From NCBI RefSeq assembly GCF_014467285.1, contig NZ_NKHR01000006.1:151109-215108 (forward strand): a stretch of 64,000 bases of DNA, read 5' to 3'. This document shows positions 52,488-61,425 of this stretch, in pieces. Within the stretch, counting starts at the first letter, position 1; every line of letters begins with the position of its first letter. The position numbers and the translations under genes are program-made. The notes under the pieces are model-generated. The model was not told the origin of the DNA. It ran no database searches and worked only from the letters and a program-made list of their open reading frames with translations. Source of the DNA: Xenorhabdus sp014467285 (GTDB lineage: Bacteria > Pseudomonadota > Gammaproteobacteria > Enterobacterales > Enterobacteriaceae).

Positions 52488-53645
52488 ATGCTATTTTCAG
52501 GGGCGCTGTTTTGTCATTTAGGGGGGAAAGTTTATGAGCTGGCATTACCGTTATTAATCTACGATATGACCCGTTCATCGGAAATTATGGGCTGGATGCG
52601 TGCTGCCGAGTTTCTACCTTATATTCTTCTGGCCGCAGTGATCGGAGTTTTGATTGATCGAGTGGATCGTAGAGTTTGGTCTCAATGGATGATTGCAGGA
52701 CAGATTGGGTGTTTGCTGGCTAGCTGGTTAGCTATTGAGTTTGGTTCAAACCCATTGTGGGTGTTATTCCCTTGTGCCTTCTTTATGATGGCTTTTAACT
52801 TTGGCTACCTTAACGCCAGAATGGGAATGCTGAAACATGCATTACCCGAAAAATTGCAAGGTGCAGCTATCTCCAGTATGAGTTCACTGAATAGCCTGTT
52901 CCAGGCACTTGGCCCTTTGCTGTCGGGGGTAATTATTTTATTCTCATCCTCCCATATTACTTTTCTATGGATAGCATTATTTCTGTGTATTGCTTGGTGT
53001 TATTTGTTCAAAATGCCGTACGAAAAAGAGGTACTCAGAACTACCGAAAATGTAAGAACGTCTATCGTTAAAGGTTGGCAGATATTAAAAGCTAATATTC
53101 CATTATATCATATGGCGCTGGCTATCATGGTATTAAATACTTGCTCAATAGTGTTTTCTCTGCAAGCGATCTATTATGCCAAAACTTCTCTGGCCATGAA
53201 CGCTGTTAACATTGGCTACATGGTGTCTGCGGGCGGAATAGGCGCGATACTAGGCTCGTTATTGGCAGTTCGCCTACGAAACCGATTTGGTTTAGGGTTA
53301 GTGTTGATTGTGACTATGACCATTCAGGCAGTTGGCTATCTTTTGATTCTATTTTTTAACCATTCTGTCATGTTAATTTTTGCTTTCTTCTGGGCGAATT
53401 TCTTCGAAATAATCGCAGCTCTTCTTGTTTACACTTACCGTCAAGAAAGTGTCAAAGCAGAGAATCTAGGGAGAGTCATGGGTATTACTGGCACAATATT
53501 TAAATTAGGCTTACCTTTCGGTTTGTCTATTTCTGGATATGTGATTTCGTGGGGAGGGATAGCTCTGCTGTTTATCGCTTGTGCAGTGATTCAGATTAGT
53601 ACAGGACTTGCGTGTTACCTGAGCCCAATGATGAGGGTGAAATAG
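52488..53645 (+). CDS. MFS transporter, macrolide/siderophore-efflux-like (MFS_3)
   Basis: This 385-residue polytopic protein has about 11-12 hydrophobic segments, with the MFS loop motif GVLIDRVDRRVWSQW (about 57-71) and RMGMLKHALPEKLQGAAISSMSS, as in EntS/Mef-type exporters. The substrate is unknown. Translation from ATG 52488 begins in the middle of the first helix. Upstream in frame, separated only by TAG at 52479-52481, are codons for LEKAIWKHK preceded by a ribosome-binding sequence (GGGGAGAAAC) and ATT. This suggests the original start lay near 52449 and the N-terminus has been lost by a stop and a start-codon mutation. It may be a pseudogene. Confidence 0.7.
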   Translation: MLFSGALFCHLGGKVYELALPLLIYDMTRSSEIMGWMRAAEFLPYILLAAVIGVLIDRVDRRVWSQWMIAGQIGCLLASWLAIEFGSNPLWVLFPCAFFMMAFNFGYLNARMGMLKHALPEKLQGAAISSMSSLNSLFQALGPLLSGVIILFSSSHITFLWIALFLCIAWCYLFKMPYEKEVLRTTENVRTSIVKGWQILKANIPLYHMALAIMVLNTCSIVFSLQAIYYAKTSLAMNAVNIGYMVSAGGIGAILGSLLAVRLRNRFGLGLVLIVTMTIQAVGYLLILFFNHSVMLIFAFFWANFFEIIAALLVYTYRQESVKAENLGRVMGITGTIFKLGLPFGLSISGYVISWGGIALLFIACAVIQISTGLACYLSPMMRVK

Positions 53646-53677
53646 TCTACGATAACATAGGCTTACTGGCAAACACC

Positions 53678-54292
53678 TTAATCGCCAGTGCCAATATGAC
53701 GCTTTTTCATATAATTCGCCAATTTTACGTTGTCACTCTGTGTACTATTTTCTAACGCTGTATAAACACCTCTTTGGTCATCTTGACTTCTATGCTGGCC
53801 GAGCTTTTCTTTAGCCTGAATTTCGTCAAGCCAGATTTTGAACCCAACTATCGCTTGCATTTTTTGATTGAGGTAAGAGTCTGGCATAAGTTCTTTGTTT
53901 TCTATCAGATTAGGTTCAAAGGTATTGACTAGGGTTTCCATGGACAATTTTGTCTCTTCGTTTCCTAGGATTTCTGCTACTCCATAGCAGTGTACTGCTG
54001 AATAATTCCAAGTGGGAACAGCATGTTGTGCTTTATACCAAGTTGGTGAAATATAAGCATGTGGCCCAGTAAAGACCACTAATACTCGCTGGCCATCAAA
54101 TTCTTTCCAGTGCTGATTAGCTTTGGCCACGTGCCCATATAACACCCCCCTCTTTCCTTCTTTGGGGGCAAAAACAAAAGGAAGATGGGTGCCTATTAGT
54201 GAAGGAGAGATCAATAATCCAAAACTGTTGTTGATAATAAAAGTCGATACGCTGTTTTGATCGGTTATTTCCATTTTCTTTGGTATATACAT
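53678..54292 (-). CDS. PaiB-like FMN-binding negative transcriptional regulator
   Basis: This 204-residue protein is of the PaiB family (split-barrel flavin-binding fold). Diagnostic stretches are MYIPKKMEITDQ at the start, GTHLPFVFAP (usual AnHLPf), GHVAKANQHWKEF, GPHAYISPTWY and VPTWNYSAVHCYG (about 90-102), then IVGFKIWL. In Bacillus PaiB is a negative regulator of sporulation and protease genes; in Gram-negatives the role is mostly unknown. It is convergent with the MFS gene across only 32 bp. The C-terminus is somewhat divergent. Confidence 0.82.
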   Translation of the reverse strand: MYIPKKMEITDQNSVSTFIINNSFGLLISPSLIGTHLPFVFAPKEGKRGVLYGHVAKANQHWKEFDGQRVLVVFTGPHAYISPTWYKAQHAVPTWNYSAVHCYGVAEILGNEETKLSMETLVNTFEPNLIENKELMPDSYLNQKMQAIVGFKIWLDEIQAKEKLGQHRSQDDQRGVYTALENSTQSDNVKLANYMKKRHIGTGD

Positions 54293-55221
54293 TGCCGTTG
54301 CTCCAATTAAGTAGTGATAGCGGTATAGTCATTATGGGCATTTTGTCATGTCTGCCTAGATTATGAACCGATATGAAGTTATTTTCATCAACAAAATAAT
54401 GACGCATTCCCTCACAGCCTGTCATCAAACAAAAATTTGACCTCGCTCAATCCAATCGATAATGTATTAACCTGTTACTACAAAGATCCATCGCCTGCAA
54501 GGATCAGCGTTGAGCGGCGAAACAAAACTTCTGTAGCCTGAAAGGGAGTGCATCGCAATGCGGTACATCTGCGCACTTTTGGAAGCAGATATCCTCGGAC
54601 ACCTAACCCTCCGTCTGAGGATGAAAGTTTCCCGGTGGTATTCACCAGCGGCTACTCACCTGGCAGGGCAGAATTGGCTCTGTCTCACACTGATCGATAC
54701 CGCTTTAATCGGTACAACATTCACCTGCATTTTGCATTTATCACGATAAACGTCCCGAAAACGGCGCGGCGTCACTTGTGTTAAAGCGCAGCGATTACCA
54801 AGTGACGCCGCCAGGCGGCTAACGTCCAGAGCACGTCTGGTATGGCTTTACTACTGATTTGAAGCACGAATTACTCAAAGTCACCCGTTATTTCGGGCAT
54901 TTTCTGATTCTAATCCACTTTATTCGTTTGTTTTTTAACCTGACTCCTGACAACAGGCTGATGCAGTAAAAAAGGAAAAATCACACCACGTCATGATTAA
55001 TGAGGCGTTCATCTTGACTAAAATCAGGCACTGAACGGGGAGTACTCCACCGCCGTGCTCAGCACGTAGCGAATTCCTGCAAAAACTCAACGCAATTTTC
55101 CTGCTACACATTATCTGACGCACCACGGAACGGTGAACCTGAACCGACACGCAGGGATTTGTTTAAAAACGAATTAAAAAATGAATAAAACAGACGCAAA
55201 AAAGTAGCAGGAGATGCGTGA
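54293..55221. other. Gene-poor accessory stretch upstream of the integrase relic
   Basis: This 929-bp stretch has no gene I can name. A short frame at 54558-54749 (63 codons, MRYICALLEADILGHLTLRL) and one at 54548-54784 overlap each other. They resemble the small ash/Icd-like frames often found near phage integrases, but support is weak. An 11-bp inverted repeat GGCGTCACTTG (54768-54778) / CAAGTGACGCC (54799-54809) is followed by GCCAGGCGGC and could be a terminator or binding site. Confidence 0.4.
54768..54809. repeat. 11-bp perfect inverted repeat
   Basis: GGCGTCACTTG and CAAGTGACGCC are separated by 20 nt. This is a GC-rich palindrome in the island upstream of the integrase relic. Function is unknown. 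Confidence 0.6.
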
Positions 55222-56040
55222 ATGCCGCAGAAATCGACACGTTCAAAGGTTGAGCTGTTCAGAAAAGAATTTATTACTCACGCCCGAAAGGCGGGCGGAA
55301 GTTTTGTCACGGTCGCGGATCGTGAGCGGATTGCGTGACGGTATTTGGATTATCTGAAAGACAATGGCATCAAGCTCCGGCAGATGGACAGCCTTAAAGC
55401 GAAACATATTGAGCACTATATTGCCGGGCGTAAGGCCAATCAAGTCAATCACCGGACACTACATAATGAAATGTCCGCGCTGAGAGCAATTTTAGCGCAG
55501 GCCGGAAAGCATAAGCTGGCTGATCCCGGTAATGCTCGTCTGAGCAACCGGGCACTGGATATTGCTGATACGAGCCGAAAGGGAACGAAAACTGCACTGA
55601 CACCGACAACGTTCAAAGAAATTTTTCAGCAGGTCGAGCAAAAAGGCCGAAGTGTGGCAGCGGTGATGCAACTGGCTTATGTGCTGGGGTTGCGCACCAA
55701 AGAAGCGGTGGAAGCCTACAAATCGTGAGTGACCTGGAAAAAAGCAGTGGAAAACGGTCACACCTCAGTGCGGGTGGTGTTTGGCACTAAAGGTGGACGA
55801 TTCAGGCAGACGGTCATACTGGATTGGGATGCGCTTCAACATGCCATTGCCTATGCGGAGCGAGAGCAGGCCGAGAGCAGTGGCAAACTGATTGATAAAC
55901 TGACAATTACTCAGGCGATAGGCCGTTACCGGTATATTGTTCGGCGTTCGGGACTGAAGGGTAATAAAGTGCCGCACAGTATGCGTTATCATTTTGCCCA
56001 ACAATCCGGGGCGCATTACATAGTGCAAGGAATTACATGA
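55222..56040 (+). pseudogene. Integrase-domain protein, broken by two in-frame TGA stops
   Basis: From the ATG at 55222 (GCAGGAG upstream) the frame reads MPQKSTRSKVELFRKEF, stops at TGA 55336-55338 and continues in the same frame as RYLDYLKDNGIKLRQ. It stops again at TGA 55726-55728 and continues VTWKKAVENGHTSVRVVFG to 56040. The three pieces together look like the phage-type integrase family with a SAM-like N-domain and Integrase_1 catalytic part (LAYVLGLRTKEAVEAYKS, with the catalytic Arg; HSMRYHFAQ with His and Arg). Both stops sit where Trp is likely (TGG to TGA). The C-terminus with the catalytic Tyr is also missing or frameshifted. Confidence 0.8.
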
Positions 56041-56796
56041 AACGGTGACATGAAATCATTGTTGCCAATATATGTGGAAACTTATCAAAAGAGTGAAAAT
56101 TTTCTTGAACGTAGCTTCAGAAGATAAATGGAAAGGAATAGAAAATATAAGTCTCTCATAATTATTAAAATTTATATAATCGTTATATCATTTTTATTTT
56201 ACTCAATTTAATAGTGATTAAAGATTAAATAGAACGCCTATTCAATCATTTTTAAAATATAACCACTTATTATTGTGTGTATATTGATCTATTTTTGATT
56301 TAAAGATAACCTTTCCCTGCAAATTTAAATCAATCACCTTCTTAAAAAGCAGCATTAATTTCGTCCATAAATAGTGTATTAAAAGCCTTAATTATCTATT
56401 TTTGTTATTTTTACAACAGAAATAAAACAACTGAAAAATATGTTCAAGCTAGCATAGTTTTCAGTAGAAAATAAGTCTGACGCTTTTAGAGGATAATATA
56501 ATGGCTGAGAAATTAACTCATCATATTGAAAATTAAATAAAAATACTTATAATTTGAGTATAGAATAATCTTTTTTGTACGGTCTGAACTCTGTGAACCT
56601 GGCTGATATATTATCAGGGATAAAGTAAATAATTTTATTATTTAATCAATAAGTTAAATAAATAACAGAAAAATATTGTTATTAACAATATAGAAACTAA
56701 CTTCCAAATTTTTGATTGGAATAAAATAATGTTTTTATATTTTTCTGCCTAGCAGAAAAATATAAAACGCATATTGAAACACATCGGTATAGGGTA
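56041..56796. other. Very AT-rich noncoding stretch
   Basis: These 756 bp have strikingly low GC and no credible gene. One tiny frame with a good ribosome-binding site (AGAGGATAATATA before ATG 56502, MAEKLTHHIEN then stop) may be the start of a lost gene. A CTGATATATTATCAGG palindrome lies near 56603-56618. The rest shows A/T runs only. Confidence 0.5.
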
Positions 56797-57093
56797 TCAA
56801 AGCAAAATGCTTTTACTGATATATCCTGCGGTAGCTATGTTTTTTAAGACATCATTTTCCATTTCAAGATATTGCAGTTTCTTTTTGAGTTCGCGCATTT
56901 CAATTTACTCCAGCGTGATAGGCCGGGTTTTAGGAGATTGACAATGTCGCTCTTGCTTTAATTGACGAACCTAGGATTCCAGCGCAGATTTACTCACGTT
57001 TATAGCCTGAGAAGATTCTCTTATCGTGTAATTCTGGTCAAGAACTAACTGTGCTGCTTCTGGCTTGCATTCTGGACTGAAACGTCTTTGCAT
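56797..57093 (-). pseudogene. Decayed IS3-family orfA
   Basis: The reverse-strand frame from ATG 57093 reads MQRRFSPECKPEAAQLVLDQ, NVSKSALES, then TAG (56971-56973) where the IS3 helix-turn-helix has Trp. It continues VRQLKQERHCQSPKTRPITLE, TAA, then IEMRELKKKLQYLEMENDVLKN, the leucine-zipper end of orfA. The orfB gene is absent. The upstream sequence with AGGTGACATT is typical of the element end. Confidence 0.85.
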
Positions 57094-57208
57094 AATGTCA
57101 CCTGTTTAGTTGTTGAAGTAAGAATACCACCTCTATAAAGGTGACCCAAATTAATGTGCCACATCAAATTAACACTGTTTACGATTGTGAAAAAACGTAG
57201 GAGGTACT

Positions 57209-57280
57209 ATGTTTAACTATTGTGCGCCGGGCATGAACCCGGGTATGTTTAACTGTTGTGTGCCGGGCATGAACCCGGGG
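57209..57280 (+). repeat. 36-bp tandem duplication at the gene start
   Basis: Two copies at 57209-57244 and 57245-57280 differ at only a few bases. Each begins ATGTTTAACT and ends GGCATGAACCCGGG plus one base. The duplication adds 12 residues and keeps the frame; only the first copy has a ribosome-binding site. Confidence 0.95.
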
Positions 57281-59230
57281 TGGATCAGCGATTATATACA
57301 GTCGGTGATTAACCAGAAGATTATTTGTAATGAACTACAGGCAGGTCTGCTCAACTGTCAGGGCAATGTGCTGGCGCCGGCGACGCGCATCGTACGTTGT
57401 GAGGACTTAAGTGCGTTAGTTGAAGAAGCCATTCAATCAGGACTGATAGCCATACCGGGCATTGACTCGCTGACCTTTGACGGCACGTATATCCGGCTGG
57501 TGGATCAGGTGGGCGTGACACATGATATTAATCTGGCCGCCATTGCGCCGCAGAGTCTGACCAGCAGCGCCCTCAACGTATCATTGACGATGAAAGACGG
57601 CACCGTGCATACGGTGGACCTGACCGCGGCGGTGACGGACGCGATAGCGAAAAAGACTCTGACCAATGCGGCGCTCACCAAAGACAATATACTGGTGCTA
57701 ACGCTCGAGGACGGCAGTCAGGTCAATGTGGCCCTGAACACCCTCCTGACGGACGCCCAGTTGGTCAGCGGCAGCGTCAACAGTGCCGGGGACATTGAGC
57801 TGGTGCGCGGAGACGGCACGACGGTGACAATCGACGCCAACGCACTGCATAAGGTGAAGATTGACCGCGACAGCCCTTTTACCGGGAATGGTGATGATGT
57901 ACCGCTCAATATGGATTTTAGTCGGGTGTGCTGGAAAGTAATTGACAGTCTCACGATGGACAGCAGTGGGCTACACATCAAGATTGATAACCAGTGTGAT
58001 GCGGTGACACTGCCGATGTCCGATATCCAGCAGGCACTCGCCGATAAAATCAGCGTCTGTGTGGGAGGGAATGGCTTTATCACCGGCAACGGCCAGAATG
58101 GGTCATGTCTGGATCTAGACCTACAAAAAATCATGAACGCGTTGGTAGCGAACGCCAATGTAATGAACACGCTTATCAACAACCTGAACAATAAGATTGC
58201 GGTCAGTACCAACGGCACGTTAAGCGGAAACGGTACGGCCGCCAGTCCGCTTAGTGTCGTCCTGTCACCAGATGAGGGCAACCTGCTCACCCTTCGCCCA
58301 AACGGGGTGTATTACGGCCAGCAAGCGTCGGCGGATGTATCCAACCTGTATGTCGATTCCGTGGCCGGTGATGATAAGAATCAAGGCACGCAGGCGCAGC
58401 CGTTAAAAACACTGGCCACCGCCATTAATAAGGTGCGGGAAGATCAGAGTAACAATATTTATTTGCGCTGTGGGGGCGAGTATCTCTGGCCCAGTTTTGC
58501 CGTGTCGAACGGAGCAACACGGAAGATTCAGGCGTATGGTGACCCCTATATTGATGGCAATAAGGTTCCTCAAACGACCCCGGAGCGGCGCTCCTACGTT
58601 TGGTGGATACGGGATGCTATTGTCCGGCCGAAGATTTATGTGCAGGTGGGCTATAACAAACGGATTCAGGTGCTTTCCAACATGGCGGCCTCCCCACAAA
58701 ATGGGGGTGTACTGGAGTGTACTGCACTGGAATTTATTTGTGAGGGAGTTAATGATCCTGGAACGCCGGACGCGCCAGCGGATTTTGATCCGAAAGCATG
58801 GGCACGCTGGAGTACTTACATGGTGTACGGTAACAGTTCGGGCAAAGTGAATTTTTACGGTTGTAAATTTCAGGGCCACTATGCCCCCAAAGCGGCCAAA
58901 GTCCAGCCGGACGACGTGGACGAAGACTGGTGGGGTATCGTGGGCAAAGACAGTGTGGGGGAGGGAGCGCAGCCCAAATTTACGGCCTGCTCTTACACCA
59001 ATCTGGTGGCCACGCCGGGACAGCAAAAATACCCGAATATTATCAGCGTCTATTCGGGCATGGCGCAGCTGGATATCAGACCCTATAGTGATTCTTTTAG
59101 TGACCTGCCGGGCTATGAAAATTTGGTACAGAATATGGATAACGCGGTGCAGATCACCAATGTGTTAACAGGTATCGTGGCGGATCAGAACGGTGTGCCC
59201 CGTAATCTGACCGCAAATATTGTGATTTAG
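57209..59230 (+). CDS. Orphan tail-spike/tail-fibre-like protein with duplicated N-terminus
   Basis: This is a 673-residue protein of unknown function. Residues 1-24 are a tandem duplication of MFN(Y/C)C(A/V)PGMNPG, encoded by a 36-bp direct repeat. Residues about 90-250 hold repeated short beta-type units (for example DGTVHTVDLTAAV and EDGSQVNVALNTLL). At about 376-405 stands NLYVDSVAGDDKNQGTQAQP, the (Y)V(x)xxGDDxNxGT(xx)P pattern that opens pectate-lyase-like beta-helix domains in phage tail spikes. No signal peptide or membrane segment is evident. Base composition is clearly GC-richer than the flanks. GTAGGAGG precedes the first ATG. No phage genes surround it. A receptor-binding or cell-surface role is an inference. 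Confidence 0.7.
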   Translation: MFNYCAPGMNPGMFNCCVPGMNPGWISDYIQSVINQKIICNELQAGLLNCQGNVLAPATRIVRCEDLSALVEEAIQSGLIAIPGIDSLTFDGTYIRLVDQVGVTHDINLAAIAPQSLTSSALNVSLTMKDGTVHTVDLTAAVTDAIAKKTLTNAALTKDNILVLTLEDGSQVNVALNTLLTDAQLVSGSVNSAGDIELVRGDGTTVTIDANALHKVKIDRDSPFTGNGDDVPLNMDFSRVCWKVIDSLTMDSSGLHIKIDNQCDAVTLPMSDIQQALADKISVCVGGNGFITGNGQNGSCLDLDLQKIMNALVANANVMNTLINNLNNKIAVSTNGTLSGNGTAASPLSVVLSPDEGNLLTLRPNGVYYGQQASADVSNLYVDSVAGDDKNQGTQAQPLKTLATAINKVREDQSNNIYLRCGGEYLWPSFAVSNGATRKIQAYGDPYIDGNKVPQTTPERRSYVWWIRDAIVRPKIYVQVGYNKRIQVLSNMAASPQNGGVLECTALEFICEGVNDPGTPDAPADFDPKAWARWSTYMVYGNSSGKVNFYGCKFQGHYAPKAAKVQPDDVDEDWWGIVGKDSVGEGAQPKFTACSYTNLVATPGQQKYPNIISVYSGMAQLDIRPYSDSFSDLPGYENLVQNMDNAVQITNVLTGIVADQNGVPRNLTANIVI

Positions 59231-59248
59231 CAGGATGGATGTCGGAAT

Positions 59249-59978
59249 GGCACTGTTGCAAATAGCCGATGGTAGTAAGCTAAGGCTCCCATTTTCCCGA
59301 AAGAGCAGCGTATGAATCCTTTCCATGGTCGTCATTTTCAGGGTGAAATTATTCTGTGGGCTGTTCGCTGGTATTGTAAGTACGGCATCAGCTATCGCGA
59401 ATTGCGGAAATGCTCGCCGAACGCGGCATGAACGTTGACCACACCACGATTTACTGCTGAGTTCAACGCTACGCGCCAAAAATGGAGAAACGTTTACGCT
59501 GGTACTGGCACCATTCGACCGATCTGTGTTCGTGGTGTCTTGACGAAACCTATGTCAAAGTTTCGGAGAAGTGTTTTTACCTGTATAGGGCCACGGATAA
59601 CCGTGGCCTTTTACCTTTCACCCCGTGGCAATACCAAAGTCGCTTACCGGTTTTTAAGCAAAACGCTGAAAGGTTTAAAAGGCTGGGAAATCCCCACAGG
59701 ACGTGGAGCAACGGCAGGTGAAATACCTCAACAATACCATTGAATACGACCACGGAAAGCTGAAGCGAATAATTAATCCGATGCTGGATTTCAAATCTCG
59801 GAAGATGGCATATGCGACGATAAAAGGAATAGAAACGATGCGTGCGCTGCGCAAAGGACAGGCAAGGCCCTGAACGGTCATCCTCAGGGTGAAGTGCGCT
59901 TGGTGAAGAAGGTTTTTGGTCTTTGAGCTCCTTTTTGAAGGGTAAAGCTCAACTTAGGACCCTATTTGCAACAGTGCC
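59249..59978. mobile_element. Decayed IS6/IS26-family element
   Basis: The ends are perfect 17-bp inverted repeats, GGCACTGTTGCAAATAG (59249-59265) and CTATTTGCAACAGTGCC (59962-59978), the IS26-type terminus. At 730 bp it is shorter than the roughly 800 bp usual for the family. The flanking 8 bp (GTCGGAAT and AAAAAGGT) do not match, so there is no target duplication. It contains the broken transposase at 59312-59873. Confidence 0.92.
59312..59873 (+). pseudogene. IS6-family transposase, frameshifted and with stop codon
   Basis: It starts MNPFHGRHFQGEIILWAVRW and CKYGISYREL, then loses frame around 59405. It continues as EMLAERGMNVDHTTIY, reaches TGA at 59458-59460 where Trp of the YRWVQRYAP motif is expected, then VQRYAPKMEKRLRWYWHHS and the catalytic DETYVKV region. 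A central segment is deleted, and the end reads RGIETMRALRKGQA-like (KGIETMRALRKGQARP). It is nonfunctional. Confidence 0.88.
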
Positions 59979-60551
59979 AAAAAGGTTCATGCTGCTTGTT
60001 CATATTCCTGCAAACACTGAGACCAATTCCCCAGATTATGGGCAGGTGTTGTAACCCCCTATCAAGATCACTCTATGACTATGTGCAAGCTTTAAAGAAG
60101 GGAGACTTTGCCTTCGATTGCCTTTTCTATATTGCAAATAATAAAGGAAATAGCTTCAATCCCCCCCGAATACATGAGTAAAGGACTTAAGTGGCTAAAA
60201 GCTCAGCTTCAGCCCAAAATGTAGGAGTGGCTTATGTCAGAAGAATTTTACTTGGCGGAAACCAAACCTATTGATCATGACAATAGCCTCGCCCATGTGA
60301 TTTATACATCCGATGTGGATAAGATAAAGGAAAATTTTATTGAAAAAAAAATTTGTGCGGGAAGATGAAATTATTGAGTTTTAAGAAAACAAGTACAAGT
60401 AATGGAATTAAGTGTATTAGCTGCGACTTTACCTGACGCTATCCTGCGGTAGGGCACGATTAAATCTGACGGTCGGCTATGAGCGGGGAGCGGACATTGT
60501 GTTGTGTTCATAATCTGATACCGAGAGAAGATTAAAAACGCTGAAATATTA
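59979..60551. other. Stretch between two IS elements with relic frames
   Basis: This 573-bp segment holds broken frames only. One (60040-60181) encodes DYVQALKKGDFAFDCLFYIA and ends in a stop. A second small frame with a ribosome-binding site lies at 60234. The right end (60420-60550) encodes short pieces in several frames that I cannot assign. Confidence 0.4.
60234..60384 (+). pseudogene. Small hypothetical protein, frame broken at a run of nine A
   Basis: From ATG 60234, with GGAG upstream, the frame reads MSEEFYLAETKPIDHDNSLA, then VIYTSDVDKIKENFIEKK. As written it ends at TGA 60366-60368 (44 residues). If one A of the nine-A run 60343-60351 is skipped it continues FVREDEIIEF to TAA at 60382-60384 (49 residues). 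This is either a slippage site, a sequencing-type indel or decay. I do not recognise the family. Confidence 0.4.
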
Positions 60552-61425
60552 GGGCGTGTTGACGTTTGATCGGGGGGATTTGAACGGCATGATAATTTGG
60601 TATCCTTATTTTCGCCAAAAAACTCGTCACCCGAACTATCATGCCACGACCCATGTTATCAGATCCTGTGTGGGATAAGCTATTTGTATTCATGCAACAC
60701 AATCGGCTTGTCTATCATAAAAAAAAGTATCGCCTCATCCTGGAAGGTATCCTTTTTCGAATGAGAACCGGGATCCCCTGGCGGGAACTGCCTGCTGAAT
60801 ATGGGAAATGGAATACGGTCTTTAAGTGTTTTAATGCGTGGTCAAACAAAGGTGTTTTTAATTCATTATTCAATGAATTAGCTAAAGATTCTGATACTGA
60901 ATGGTTGTTCATTGATGGCAGTATTGTCCGTGCTCATCAGCACAATTCAGGCGCGGCTTCAAAGGGAAATGAAGCGATAGGGAAAAGCCGGGGAGGACGC
61001 TCGACTAAAATCCATTTGGCCGTAGACAGTTATGGTTTGCCTGTTCATTTTGAATTATCCGAGGGGCAAACTCACGATATTGTGCATGGGGAAAGTTTGG
61101 TGGGGCAATCACCCCCCTCAGACTTTGTCATCGCTGACAAGGGATACGATAGTCAGGCATTCAGAAATTATATCGAAGAACAAGGGGCAACGGCGGTTAT
61201 TCCCTACCGAAAAAATAACCGAAACTCGGGTAAAAAGCTTGATAGGGGTTTATATCGTTATCGTCATTTAGTCGAAAATGCGTTTGCCAGAATCAAACAT
61301 TTTCGTGCAATAGCAACAAGATACGATAAATTGGCGCGAAATTACGCCAGCACATTGGCACTGGCATTTGTCATTATCTGGCTACCCATGTGGGTCGAGT
61401 AAATGATGAATACAAAACGTCAACA
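60552..61425. mobile_element. IS5-family (IS427-group-like) element
   Basis: The left end reads GGGCGTGTTGACGTTTGATC (60552-60571). The right end, on the opposite strand, begins with the same TGTTGACGTTTT core (about 61414-61425). The outermost GGGCG is not visible on the right, where IS630-type sequence begins, so the exact right border is uncertain. It encloses one intact transposase gene. Confidence 0.8.
60641..61402 (+). CDS. IS5-family transposase
   Basis: This 253-residue DDE transposase appears intact. The N-terminal DUF4096-type domain is MLSDPVWDKLFVF and GILFRMRTGIPWRELPAEYG. The catalytic Asp residues are in LFIDGSIVRAHQH (about 90) and FVIADKGYDSQAF (about 166-178), and Glu is in RHLVENAFARIKHFR (about 210-224). 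In many IS of this group the gene is in two frames; here it is one frame. The last residues (LPMWVE) are family-like. Confidence 0.93.
   Translation: MPRPMLSDPVWDKLFVFMQHNRLVYHKKKYRLILEGILFRMRTGIPWRELPAEYGKWNTVFKCFNAWSNKGVFNSLFNELAKDSDTEWLFIDGSIVRAHQHNSGAASKGNEAIGKSRGGRSTKIHLAVDSYGLPVHFELSEGQTHDIVHGESLVGQSPPSDFVIADKGYDSQAFRNYIEEQGATAVIPYRKNNRNSGKKLDRGLYRYRHLVENAFARIKHFRAIATRYDKLARNYASTLALAFVIIWLPMWVE

Noticed and set aside
54117..54428. 103-codon minus-strand frame overlapping the PaiB-like gene
   Set aside because: It overlaps the PaiB frame in a different phase, and its C-terminal half is clearly the shadow of that gene. The unique N-terminal part (HYFVDENNFISVHNLG) shows no recognisable family.
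58403..59026. 207-codon minus-strand frame
   Set aside because: It is antisense to the tail-spike-like gene, and the plus-strand gene has the ribosome-binding site and domain motifs.
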